This document shows, piece by piece, positions 8,337-16,626 of a stretch of DNA of 64,000 nucleotides. The notes under the pieces were generated by a model that saw only the letters and a list, made by a program, of their open reading frames with translations, made no database searches and had not been told where the DNA came from. Both the position numbers and the translations under genes were made by a program. Positions within the stretch are counted from its first letter, which is position 1. Every line of letters starts with the position of its first letter. This DNA is from Candidatus Aminicenantota bacterium (GTDB lineage Bacteria > Acidobacteriota > Aminicenantia > Aminicenantales > Aminicenantaceae): positions 2,105,552 through 2,169,551 of the forward strand of contig CP070825.1 of assembly GCA_020344415.1 (NCBI GenBank), given 5' to 3'.

Positions 8337-9599
8337 ATGAACGCATCGAAAAATAGGACAATAATTTCTTTTTCTTTAATTGCTCTCTTGGCCACACTCT
8401 TTTCTCATCGCACCCTGAATGCCCAAACAAACTCGTGCGTTGAATGTCACAAAGAGCTTGAAGAAGAGCTCCTAGCCCCCGTTGATGCTTTTAAGTTGGA
8501 TATCCATCAGCAGTTCGGATTGAGTTGTTCAGACTGTCATGGCGGAAATCCTGCTGAAGAAGATATCGATTTGGCAAAAGACAAATCTTTTAAAAGCGTT
8601 CCTAAAAGGTCCTCAATTCCTGAATTCTGTGCGTCCTGCCATGCTGATTCTACATACATGAGACAATATAACCCCAGCCTTAGAATTGACCAATTGGATA
8701 TATATTGGACGAGTGAACATGGCCAGCTTCTTAAGAAGGGCGACGCAAAGGTTGCTGTTTGTACAGACTGTCATGGAGTACACGGCATCCTGAGTGCAAC
8801 CCACCCCAAATCATGGACATTTCCCTGGAATATACCTCAAACATGCGGACGCTGCCATTCTAATTCAGAATATATGGAAGGCTATAAAATCCCTACAATT
8901 CAGATGGACGAGTATAAGGAAAGTGTCCATGCCCATGCCCTTTTCGAGAAAAAGGACCTCTCCGCTCCCGTCTGTAACGACTGCCACGGCAACCACGGTG
9001 CTGTTCCGCCAAAAGTTACATCTATCGCTTATGTCTGCCATCAGTGCCACCCAAGCGCAGGCGAACTTTTCTCTCAAAGTCCCCATAAGAAAGCCTTTGA
9101 TGAGCTAGAGATATCTGAGTGCGAAGCCTGCCATGGAAATCACAGGATTCTTCCCCCCACAGACGAGATGCTTGGTACTGGCGAAAAAGCTGTCTGCATC
9201 CAGTGCCATGAATCTGATTCTAAGCCTTACCAGATAGCTTCCCGCATTAAAGAAAAACTCGATGGATTCGTTGAAAAAATCCATTCTGCCGAAATTCTAT
9301 TGGAAAGAGCAGACCGCCAAGGAGTCGAGGTGAGTGAACCCGAGTTCAGGCTCACAGAAGCGAATACAGTGCTGATCATGGTTAGAAACCTGACCCACAG
9401 CTTTTCTCTCGCAGAGATTGAAGGGAAAATCGAGGAGGGAGAGAAAGTTGTCATTGAAGTCACAGAGGCAGGAGAGGCTGCTCTAAATGAAGCTAAATTC
9501 AGAAAAACAGGGCTGATTATCGCAACAGTTTTCATTTTACTTCTGGCTATAGCCATCTTCCTAAAAATAAAACAAATCACTAAAAAATATCCCGCCTAA
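8337..9599 (+). CDS. 9-heme cytochrome with C-terminal membrane anchor
   Basis: The start lies three bases past the cytochrome b stop. The 420-residue protein has a signal peptide (cleavage likely after LNAQ, about residue 30), nine CxxCH motifs between about residues 34 and 290, several CxDCHG-xHG repeats, then a helical stretch (about 300-385) and a terminal membrane helix (about 388-407) ending in a basic tail. It is thus anchored with its hemes outside the cytoplasmic membrane. As the last gene of the operon it is a good candidate for the electron-accepting subunit that replaces cytochrome c1/f. The heme pattern recalls cytochrome c3/NrfB-like proteins. Confidence 0.85.
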   Translation: MNASKNRTIISFSLIALLATLFSHRTLNAQTNSCVECHKELEEELLAPVDAFKLDIHQQFGLSCSDCHGGNPAEEDIDLAKDKSFKSVPKRSSIPEFCASCHADSTYMRQYNPSLRIDQLDIYWTSEHGQLLKKGDAKVAVCTDCHGVHGILSATHPKSWTFPWNIPQTCGRCHSNSEYMEGYKIPTIQMDEYKESVHAHALFEKKDLSAPVCNDCHGNHGAVPPKVTSIAYVCHQCHPSAGELFSQSPHKKAFDELEISECEACHGNHRILPPTDEMLGTGEKAVCIQCHESDSKPYQIASRIKEKLDGFVEKIHSAEILLERADRQGVEVSEPEFRLTEANTVLIMVRNLTHSFSLAEIEGKIEEGEKVVIEVTEAGEAALNEAKFRKTGLIIATVFILLLAIAIFLKIKQITKKYPA

Positions 9600-9803
9600 T
9601 CTGTCTCCTATTAAGCGCTTTCCATAGTCTGCGGCGGTGCAGCGGAGTCACGCTTGAACAACCTGAATTATTGATCTTCTCTATATAGCTTGAGCTATCT
9701 AATTTTGCCTCTATTGATACCGACCTCACAATCCCGCATATATCCAAGGAACATATAAAAATAAATCGTTTACATAAATTCTATAATTACTATAGAAAAA
9801 ATA

Positions 9804-9832
9804 TTGACATCCACAGCGCTCTAGATTATTAT
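9804..9832 (+). promoter_or_regulatory. sigma70-type promoter of the tetraheme gene
   Basis: TTGACA (9804-9809) and TATTAT (9827-9832) are spaced by 17 bases. A clear Shine-Dalgarno (GAGGAGG) precedes the ATG at 9860. The rest of the 9600-9859 spacer shows nothing recognisable. Confidence 0.75.
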
Positions 9833-9859
9833 ACTCTTTAAACTATTGAGGAGGATTTA

Positions 9860-10369
9860 ATGAAAAGAGCTCGAATAATCTTAATGTCTCTAGTTGTGCT
9901 TTCTTTCCTCATCAGCCTTTTCGGGCAAGAATTCACCTATGTGGGTGCAGATAAATGCAAAATCTGTCATAAAACTGAAAAGCAGGGTAAACAGTTTCCA
10001 ATCTGGGACGGAAGCAAACACTCCCAAGCCTTCAAGCCATTAACCTCAGAAGAGGTCAAGGCTGAGAATCCGGATGCTCCAGAGAACCCAGCATGCCTGA
10101 AATGTCACGCCCCTCTTTTTGAAAAAGCCCCTGAACTCAAAGAAGAAGGCATCACGTGCGAGCTTTGCCATGGTCCAGGAAGCGCTTACAAAAAATTGAG
10201 CGTCATGAAAAGCCGTGAAACATCTGTAAAGAATGGGCTTATTGTCTACGAATCAACCGAAGCTATTAAAAAGCAATGCTTAACATGTCATGAGAACGCC
10301 CATGAGAAACCTTTTGACTTTGAGGTTTCCTGGGAAAAAATAAAACACCCCGTCCCAGAAAAAGAATAA
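9860..10369 (+). CDS. tetraheme cytochrome c554-like protein
   Basis: A 169-residue exported protein with a signal peptide (about residues 1-23) and four CxxCH motifs (CKICH, CLKCH, CELCH, CLTCH). The order and surroundings, YVGADKCKICHK near the mature N-terminus and ITCELCHGPGSAY in the middle, are typical of the cytochrome c554/c-prime family, small soluble periplasmic electron carriers. It has its own promoter between the bc-type operon and the 11-heme/cytochrome b pair, so it could shuttle electrons between these complexes. That link is inference. Confidence 0.85.
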   Translation: MKRARIILMSLVVLSFLISLFGQEFTYVGADKCKICHKTEKQGKQFPIWDGSKHSQAFKPLTSEEVKAENPDAPENPACLKCHAPLFEKAPELKEEGITCELCHGPGSAYKKLSVMKSRETSVKNGLIVYESTEAIKKQCLTCHENAHEKPFDFEVSWEKIKHPVPEKE

Positions 10370-10474
10370 GGCAATAAAAATTATTTACTCATATATTTGC
10401 GGAAAAAATTTTTATCGCGCCAAATTTAATACCATTTTTTTAATTACATAACTGGATAAATTTAAGTTTCTATT

Positions 10475-11704
10475 ATGAAAAAAACCTTAATCTTCTTTGT
10501 GTTTCTCGCTGCTTTTCTTATCCCCTGTTTTTCTGAAACTGATGAAGACTGTATTGTCTGCCATGAGGACCCTGAGCTAAAAACCGAGGAAGGTAAATCC
10601 CTTTTTATGGATTACGAAAAATTTCTCTCTTCGATACATGGGCAGGCAGGAATCTCTTGTGTCGACTGTCATTCAGATCTCATGAATTTTGAAGATTTCC
10701 CTCATGCTGAAAAATTAAATGCAGTCAATTGTGGCATGTGCCATGAGAAAGCTATGGAAGAATATAAGAAGAGCATCCACAGCCAGGCAACACCTGAAGA
10801 AGATTGCTGTACGGTGAGCTGCAAAGATTGTCATGGGAAGCATGATATAAAGAGCAAGAATAATTATGATTCGAGAGTCTTTCCTCTTAATCTCCCCCGC
10901 ACGTGCGAAAATTGTCATCTCGAAAGAGTGAAAACAAAGAGAGGCGGAGAATTCATCGGACAATATACAAGAAGCATCCACTTCCGGGCCCTAGACAAAG
11001 CTGGCTTAACTCTATCCGCAAACTGCAGCCATTGTCACGGCGCCCATGATATCAGAGGAGTTCATGACCCGCCTTCCCGTGTATCAAGAAGGAAAATCAT
11101 CCGAACCTGCGGCGTGTGTCATGTAGGAATTGAAATAGATTATATGGAAGGAGTCCACGGCAAAGATTATGTCAAAGGAATCAAAGACGTGCCTGTCTGC
11201 ACGGATTGTCACAACGAACACAACATTAGCTCGCCTCAAGACATGAATTCCAGTGTTTATGCGACAAAGGTCGCAGAGGTCTGTTCCCGCTGTCATGACG
11301 ATGAAGTCTTGGCTCGTCAGTATGGCTTCCTAACAGCCCGGTTAAAGACCTTTTCTAACTCTTTCCATGGAACCGCTTCTAAATTTGGGGAAACACGGGT
11401 AGCCAACTGTTCAAGCTGCCATGGTTTTCATGACATCCGCTCTTCTTCCGACACTAAATCTTCAATACATGCTGATAATTTACCTGAAACTTGCGGGAAA
11501 TGCCACGCAGGAGCGGGCAAAAATTTCGCTAAAGGGAAAATTCATGTAATCTCCGAAAAAACAGGCAATAAATGGGCCTATTTTGTTAAAACTTTTTACA
11601 TCATTATGATTTCATGTATTGTCGGCGTTTTTCTCATTTTTATCGCAGCAGATCTTTTCCATCGGGTATTCAGAAAATGGATAGCAAAAAAAAGGCAAAC
11701 ATAA
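10475..11704 (+). CDS. 11-heme membrane-anchored cytochrome
   Basis: A 409-residue exported protein with a signal peptide (about 1-20), eleven CxxCH motifs spread from residue 26 to about 340, repeated CxDCHG-HDI units, and a C-terminal membrane helix (about 375-395) with a basic cytoplasmic tail. The 3' end overlaps the cytochrome b gene by 28 bases, so the two proteins are probably made together and form a membrane module in which cytochrome b exchanges electrons with quinone and this subunit carries them outward. It resembles the 9-heme protein at 8337 in repeat style, which suggests common ancestry. Confidence 0.85.
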   Translation: MKKTLIFFVFLAAFLIPCFSETDEDCIVCHEDPELKTEEGKSLFMDYEKFLSSIHGQAGISCVDCHSDLMNFEDFPHAEKLNAVNCGMCHEKAMEEYKKSIHSQATPEEDCCTVSCKDCHGKHDIKSKNNYDSRVFPLNLPRTCENCHLERVKTKRGGEFIGQYTRSIHFRALDKAGLTLSANCSHCHGAHDIRGVHDPPSRVSRRKIIRTCGVCHVGIEIDYMEGVHGKDYVKGIKDVPVCTDCHNEHNISSPQDMNSSVYATKVAEVCSRCHDDEVLARQYGFLTARLKTFSNSFHGTASKFGETRVANCSSCHGFHDIRSSSDTKSSIHADNLPETCGKCHAGAGKNFAKGKIHVISEKTGNKWAYFVKTFYIIMISCIVGVFLIFIAADLFHRVFRKWIAKKRQT

Positions 11705-12510
11705 AAAATCCAGATCAAAAAAACTCTTACTCAGGAGATAATGCTCTTATCAGAGATGATGAAATCTTTTTACGGATGAATCTTACCGAGCGCATCCAGC
11801 ATTTCATCCTCATCGTTACGTTTTTCATCCTCATCATTACCGGCCTTCCTTTGATCTTTTATGAAATTAAATTTTTAAAAGGAATCTTTTCTCTTCAGAG
11901 AAGTTTTTATCTGAGAGGAATTCTGCATCGCGTGGCAGCCGTGGCGTTAATTTTTAACTTGGCCTGGCATCTTTTCTATACTTTGTTTACTTCGCGAGGT
12001 TGGAATAATTTCAAGGATATGATTCCCAAATTAAAAGATTTTAAAGATGCTTTCGAAATTTTTTGGCATCATCTTGGATTGACCCGATTTCTTTATAGGC
12101 GGGGAATTCTAAAAAAATTCTTTACAACCCGTCCCTACTGGCTTTTCGAGAAGCCTCCAAAGTATGGCCGTTACAACTTCATCGAAAAATTTGAATACTG
12201 GGCAGTAGGCTGGGGATCTGTGGTTATGATTGTCAGCGGGTTTTTCATGTGGAATGTAGAACTTTCTCTCTCTCTCTTTCCCTTATGGGTGCATGATATA
12301 TTTATCGTCGTCCATGGATATGAAGCCATCCTGGCCTTTCTGGCTGTCATCATCTGGCACATGTACAACGTTCACCTTAATCCTGAAGTCTTCCCAATGA
12401 GTAAGGTCTGGCTTAACGGAAAAATTACAGGAAAGGAGCTTCGTATCCTGCATCCTCTGGAATATCAAAAAATCCTCGCCGAGAGAAAAATAGACATAGA
12501 CGCAAGTTAA
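11677..12510 (+). CDS. di-heme cytochrome b, b561/FdnI-type membrane subunit
   Basis: The ATG at 11677 inside the end of the 11-heme gene is preferred to the far-upstream GTG at 11614. The 277-residue protein has four hydrophobic helices with histidines placed as in formate-dehydrogenase gamma/cytochrome b561-type subunits: ERIQHF in helix 1, LHRVAAVALIFNLAWHLF in helix 2, HGYEAILAFLAVIIWHMYNVH in helix 4. It would bind two b hemes and exchange electrons with the quinone pool. With the 11-heme partner it forms a quinone/multiheme module seen in metal- and sulfur-respiring bacteria. Direction of electron flow cannot be read from sequence. Confidence 0.85.
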   Translation: MDSKKKANIKNPDQKNSYSGDNALIRDDEIFLRMNLTERIQHFILIVTFFILIITGLPLIFYEIKFLKGIFSLQRSFYLRGILHRVAAVALIFNLAWHLFYTLFTSRGWNNFKDMIPKLKDFKDAFEIFWHHLGLTRFLYRRGILKKFFTTRPYWLFEKPPKYGRYNFIEKFEYWAVGWGSVVMIVSGFFMWNVELSLSLFPLWVHDIFIVVHGYEAILAFLAVIIWHMYNVHLNPEVFPMSKVWLNGKITGKELRILHPLEYQKILAERKIDIDAS

Positions 12511-12540
12511 GAGAAATACCCCCCTAATTAATTCGCACTT

Positions 12541-12569
12541 TTGACACCAAATTTTCCCTGTGCTATAAG
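12541..12569 (+). promoter_or_regulatory. sigma70-type promoter of the thi cluster
   Basis: TTGACA (12541-12546) and TATAAG (12564-12569) are exactly 17 bases apart. Transcription would begin near 12576, leaving about 20 untranslated bases before thiE. This is far too short for a TPP riboswitch. Confidence 0.8.
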
Positions 12570-12595
12570 TTTTGAGTCAGGTATAAAAGAGAAAA

Positions 12596-13228
12596 ATGAC
12601 AAAACGAATCGGACGATTACATGTTCTCACTGATACGGTTTTGCAATCCCGTTTCTCGCACGTGGAACTTACCCGGCTGGCAATCGCAGGTGGGGCAGAT
12701 ACTATCCAGTTTCGACAGAAGGCCGGAGCAACGCGGGAGATGATAGAGACTGCCCGACAATTGAAACAAATATGCGCAGATTCTGGAGGTGCGTTCATCG
12801 TAAATGATCGAGTGGACGTTGCGATTGCCTCAGCCGCTGACGGCGTTCATCTGGGACAGGATGATTTCCCCATCCTCCTGGCACGGGGATTATTGGGACA
12901 GAATCGGATCATAGGTGGCTCTGCTGCCACTCTTGAGGAGGCCAAGAAATGCCTCGCGGATGAGGTAGATTACATCGGATTTGGGCCTGTTTATGCGACA
13001 ACATCCAAAGCAGATGCAGGTCAGGTCTCAGGGATTAGCCTCTTGAAACAAGTCGTCCAGACTATCCCGCTGCCGATTATTGCCATCGGAGGTATCACTG
13101 CAGAGAACGCACCTGAAGTGATGCAGGCAGGCGCACACGGGATTGCTGTTATCTCTGCTGTTTGTTGTCAGGAGAATCCTGAGCAGGCGACCTTGGCACT
13201 TTACCAGGCTTTACAAAAGGGCACATAG
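12596..13228 (+). CDS. thiE: thiamine-phosphate synthase
   Basis: A 210-residue TIM-barrel protein with ThiE hallmarks: TIQFRQKAG near residue 36, FIVNDRVDVA near 67, DGVHLGQDD near 82, YIGFGPVYATTSK near 126 and AIGGITAENA near 162. ThiE couples HMP-pyrophosphate and the thiazole phosphate to thiamine phosphate in the cytoplasm. It leads a three-gene thiE-thiL-thiM run with short spacers. This block is noticeably richer in G+C than the cytochrome genes on its left and the flavoprotein on its right, which hints at a separate origin. Confidence 0.95.
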   Translation: MTKRIGRLHVLTDTVLQSRFSHVELTRLAIAGGADTIQFRQKAGATREMIETARQLKQICADSGGAFIVNDRVDVAIASAADGVHLGQDDFPILLARGLLGQNRIIGGSAATLEEAKKCLADEVDYIGFGPVYATTSKADAGQVSGISLLKQVVQTIPLPIIAIGGITAENAPEVMQAGAHGIAVISAVCCQENPEQATLALYQALQKGT

Positions 13229-13238
13229 GGAGGGCAGT

Positions 13239-14264
13239 ATGTCTGAAACCCTGGCAAGCATAGGAGAATTCGGATTGATTCACCGAATTCACAAATTGCT
13301 CCAAAAGGAGAAGGTTCATAGTCCTGGAGTAACGGTGGGAATCGGGGATGATACCGCATCTTTCCAGCCTCGTGCAGGATACGAGGTGTTGGTCACTTGT
13401 GACTGCCTGGTAGAAGGACGGCATTACTTGCCCGAACATATCACACCCTTGGATTTAGGCAGACGTGCTATGATCGTGAATATCAGTGACATCGGCGCTA
13501 TGGGCGGTCAACCTCTATATGCAATCATTTCGCTAGGATTGAGGGCAGACACACTGGTTACAGATGTAGAAACCATGTATCGAGGATTCACCTTTGAACT
13601 TAAACCGTTTAATGCCTCTATTATCGGCGGCAATATCACCAAGATGGAGGATGCCATCTTCATCAATATCACTTTAATTGGTGAAGTAGAGCAGGGTAAA
13701 CTTATGCTCCGTTCTACCGCTAATCCAGGGGATGTAATCCTTGTCACAGAATATCTGGGACAAGCTGCTGCCGGCCTGGAACTTCTGTCGCGTGCCCAAG
13801 CCACAGAGGATTTGCACAAGCATCCGTTAGTTCGTTCCTATATTACTCCCTCGCACCGCGCACGTGAAGGACAGGCAATTGCCCGCTCCGGGTATGCGAC
13901 AGCTCTGATTGACACCAGCGATGGATTTCTGGGGGATCTAGGACATATCTGTCAGGAGAGTAATGTGGGAGCTGTGGTGATTCAAGAAAAACTTCCTATC
14001 AGTGAAGATTTGAGGCAGGCTGCTATCGAACTAAGTCAGGATCCACTCGAGCTGTTCTTGAAGGATAGCGATGATTATGAACTAATTATCACCTGCTCTC
14101 CGGACAACGAGGCTAAAGTCCGCTCTGCAATAGCTTCGGTTAGCGATGTGTCCGTATCCGAGGTCGGCAGGATAACAGATGCAACTGGAGATATACAATT
14201 AATGCTCCCAGATGGCTCTCACCGCCGTCTTATCCCTTCTGGATGGGATCACTTTGCAACTTAA
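13239..14264 (+). CDS. thiL: thiamine-monophosphate kinase
   Basis: The ATG at 13239 has a Shine-Dalgarno (AGGGAGG) directly ahead and gives the usual ThiL N-terminus (SETLASIGEFGLIHRI); an upstream in-frame start at 13143 lies inside thiE and is rejected. The 341-residue protein shows GIGDDTA (about 35), LVTCDCLVEGRHY (about 51-63), ISDIGAMGG and the C-terminal DTSDGFLGDLGH of the PurM/ThiL ATP-binding fold. It phosphorylates thiamine phosphate to the active cofactor TPP. Confidence 0.95.
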   Translation: MSETLASIGEFGLIHRIHKLLQKEKVHSPGVTVGIGDDTASFQPRAGYEVLVTCDCLVEGRHYLPEHITPLDLGRRAMIVNISDIGAMGGQPLYAIISLGLRADTLVTDVETMYRGFTFELKPFNASIIGGNITKMEDAIFINITLIGEVEQGKLMLRSTANPGDVILVTEYLGQAAAGLELLSRAQATEDLHKHPLVRSYITPSHRAREGQAIARSGYATALIDTSDGFLGDLGHICQESNVGAVVIQEKLPISEDLRQAAIELSQDPLELFLKDSDDYELIITCSPDNEAKVRSAIASVSDVSVSEVGRITDATGDIQLMLPDGSHRRLIPSGWDHFAT

Positions 14265-14274
14265 GGAGAAGGGA

Positions 14275-15087
14275 ATGTTTGATCAGCATATGGCACAAAA
14301 AGCAGCAAAAAATCTTAAAGACCTTAGGGAGAAAAGGCCTCTGATTCATAACATCACCAACTTTGTGGTCATGAATTACACTGCCAATGCCTTGCTAGCA
14401 TGCGGCGCTTCTCCTGTGATGGCGCATGCGCCCGAGGAGGTGGAAGAGATGGTTTCCTTTGCAGGCACACTCGTGCTCAATATCGGTACGCTCACTCCCT
14501 ACTGGATAGATTCAATGCTCAAGGCAGGAAAAAAGGCCAATGAACTGAATGTTCCGATTATCCTTGACCCAGTGGGTTCAGGCGCCACAAAGCTGCGGAC
14601 CGATTCTGCCAAGAAACTGATAGACGAACTCTCCATCAGTGTTGTGAGGGGAAATGCCTCTGAGGTGCTTTCTCTGGCCCGTGAGGGCTCTAAAACCAAA
14701 GGTGTCGACTCCATCCACAGTGTGGACGAAGCAGTCGATGCAGCGCTTATCCTCGCTAAAGAACTTAATACCGCTCTGGCCATTACAGGAGCAGAGGATC
14801 TGATTACAGACGGAGAGCGTATCTTCCGTGTTTCCAACGGGCATAAATTGATGGGTTATGTCACAGGAACAGGTTGTACGGCAACCGTCATAATTGGAGC
14901 GTTCTTAGCAGTGGATCGCGACCCTGTTGAAGCAACAACTACCGCACTAGCATACTTCGGTCTTGCAGGAGAGAAGGCAGCCGTAGAAGCCCATGCTCCT
15001 GGCAGTTTCCAAATCGCCATACTCGATGCGCTCTACACTATAGATGAAAAGCAGATGAAGGAGGGAGCCAAGATCCATACTCATTGA
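14275..15087 (+). CDS. thiM: hydroxyethylthiazole kinase
   Basis: The ATG at 14275 follows AAGGAG at a good distance and restores the normal ThiM N-terminus; an earlier in-frame start overlaps thiL. The 270-residue ribokinase-like protein carries RPLIHNITNFVVMN, CGASPVMAHAPEEV, LDPVGSGAT and the anion-hole GTGCTATV. It salvages the thiazole moiety by phosphorylation, feeding ThiE. The pyrimidine kinase ThiD and de novo ThiC/ThiG are not in the window, so the cluster looks like a salvage route completed elsewhere in the genome. Confidence 0.95.
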   Translation: MFDQHMAQKAAKNLKDLREKRPLIHNITNFVVMNYTANALLACGASPVMAHAPEEVEEMVSFAGTLVLNIGTLTPYWIDSMLKAGKKANELNVPIILDPVGSGATKLRTDSAKKLIDELSISVVRGNASEVLSLAREGSKTKGVDSIHSVDEAVDAALILAKELNTALAITGAEDLITDGERIFRVSNGHKLMGYVTGTGCTATVIIGAFLAVDRDPVEATTTALAYFGLAGEKAAVEAHAPGSFQIAILDALYTIDEKQMKEGAKIHTH

Positions 15088-15098
15088 CAACTGTGTAA

Positions 15099-16403
15099 AT
15101 GAGATCTAATAGAAATCTGCCTTTTAATATAATGACTGAAAAAGAATCTGTCTCAACTAGTACAAACCCTCTAAAGAATAATCATGTTGTAGTAATTATC
15201 GGAGGGGGTCCAGCAGGATCCAGCTGCGCGATTAAACTAAAGAAATTAGCTCTTCAAAAAGGAATAAAACCAAGAATTATTGTTTATGAAGGCAAAAGGT
15301 TTGAAAAGAAAAGCTATTATAACCAGTGCCTTGGGGTACTATCTCCTCCCCTAAACAAAATCATGGAAGAAGAATTAGAAACTCCTTTCCCATGGCATAT
15401 AATTCAGAAAAGAATAAATGGTTACTATGTTTATTCCGACAAGAACTCTCTCAAACTCTCAGGAGAGCACGAGCCGTCTTACGCCTGCAGGAGGGTTGAA
15501 TTTGATAATTACTTATTCGAGAAGGCTAAAGAGATGGGAGTCGAGGTTATTCCGGCCCGCGTGACTGATATCGATTTCAGCACTGACGGAGTTATGGTTT
15601 TCAGCGAAAGCAATAACATAAAAGCTGATGCGGTTATAGGGGCCTTTGGCCTGGATGATGGCATTGCCAAGATTTTCGAGAGACTAACTCCTTACCGCCA
15701 GCCTAAATTCCTTTCTTCTATCGTAACCAAAATTCATCCAGGACATAAGGCAATGGCTGAGTTTGGGGATTACCTTCATGCCTTTCTTCCCTCTTCTCTT
15801 CCCGATGTTGAATTCGGTGCCATAACCCCAAAGGGAAATCATCTCAGCTTGAACGTAGCCGGAAAAAAGGTCAATGCCGAGATGATGGATAAGTTCCTTA
15901 ATCTTCCGCGCGTAAGAGAGGCACTACCTGACAATTTAGATGCATTTCTTCCTTGCCTCTATTACTTCAAAGGAAAATTCCCCACTCTCCCTGCAAGAGG
16001 TGCTTACGGGGATCGATATGTCATGATAGGCGACGCCGCAGGCTTGAATCGTCCCTTTAAGGGGAAAGGAATTAATTCGGCTATAATTACCGGTATAAGA
16101 GCCGCAGAGAATATTGTTAATCATGGAATTTCTGAAGATGCCTTTAAAAAGTATCTGAAGAGCTGCTCTGAACTCACCGAGGATATTCCTTACGGGAAAA
16201 CATTAAGATACCTTACTATAACTGCCTCTAAATACGGTCTGTTGGATAGCATTTTTGAAACAGCAAAAAAAGAAAAAGCGTTGAGGCGGGCTTTTTTCAA
16301 CATTGTCTCAGGCCAGGAGACATACAAAAAAACTTGGCAAGAAACAAAGAATTTCAAGCTTTTCTCCAGACTTGTTTTTAAAGCTATCGCCAGCAAGTTT
16401 TAA
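15099..16403 (+). CDS. FAD-dependent oxidoreductase, geranylgeranyl reductase-like
   Basis: A 434-residue flavoprotein with an N-terminal FAD-binding fold (VVVIIGGGPAGSSCAIKL, about residues 30-47), a CxG-type substrate motif region (YNQCLGVLS near 75) and the second FAD motif YGDRYVMIGDAAGLNRPFKG near 305-325. This layout is that of the geranylgeranyl reductase/digeranylgeranylglycerophospholipid reductase family, which saturates isoprenoid chains, though related enzymes act on other lipids or quinones. The start is uncertain: ATG 15099 lies 11 bases after thiM, and ATG 15132 is equally possible; neither has a clear ribosome-binding site. G+C falls sharply compared with thiM. Confidence 0.75.
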   Translation: MRSNRNLPFNIMTEKESVSTSTNPLKNNHVVVIIGGGPAGSSCAIKLKKLALQKGIKPRIIVYEGKRFEKKSYYNQCLGVLSPPLNKIMEEELETPFPWHIIQKRINGYYVYSDKNSLKLSGEHEPSYACRRVEFDNYLFEKAKEMGVEVIPARVTDIDFSTDGVMVFSESNNIKADAVIGAFGLDDGIAKIFERLTPYRQPKFLSSIVTKIHPGHKAMAEFGDYLHAFLPSSLPDVEFGAITPKGNHLSLNVAGKKVNAEMMDKFLNLPRVREALPDNLDAFLPCLYYFKGKFPTLPARGAYGDRYVMIGDAAGLNRPFKGKGINSAIITGIRAAENIVNHGISEDAFKKYLKSCSELTEDIPYGKTLRYLTITASKYGLLDSIFETAKKEKALRRAFFNIVSGQETYKKTWQETKNFKLFSRLVFKAIASKF

Positions 16404-16539
16404 ACGAATTTTATTTCATATAACTTCCGTTTAAAATCTTGGATTATTCAAACAACATCTATCTGAGCACTCAAATTTAAACCTACTTAACAAGAATATA
16501 AATAAAATATATAAATTCTATAGATATTGTATTCCTTTC

Positions 16540-16568
16540 TTGACATGCAGCATATAGAGGTATATATT
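16540..16568 (+). promoter_or_regulatory. sigma70-type promoter of nrdJ
   Basis: TTGACA (16540-16545) and TATATT (16563-16568) are separated by 17 bases. The leader to the nrdJ ATG is about 50 bases, and a good Shine-Dalgarno (AGGAGG, 16617-16622) follows. No cobalamin riboswitch fits in this leader. Confidence 0.8.
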
Positions 16569-16626
16569 TTAGGTGCTCCAACATATTGTACACATAACAT
16601 AAATTCTAAAACCATCAGGAGGAACA

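Noticed and set aside
9600..9800. tRNA or other structured RNA in the spacer between the 9-heme and tetraheme genes
   Set aside because: No cloverleaf, CCA end or conserved RNA motif could be found by reading both strands.
12570..12595. TPP riboswitch ahead of thiE
   Set aside because: The promoter leaves only about 20 transcribed bases before the start codon, and no TPP-box sequence is seen in the upstream spacer.
13143..13238. Longer N-terminus for ThiL starting inside thiE (and likewise for ThiM from 14212)
   Set aside because: The extra residues do not resemble the families, and proper Shine-Dalgarno sequences precede the downstream ATGs.
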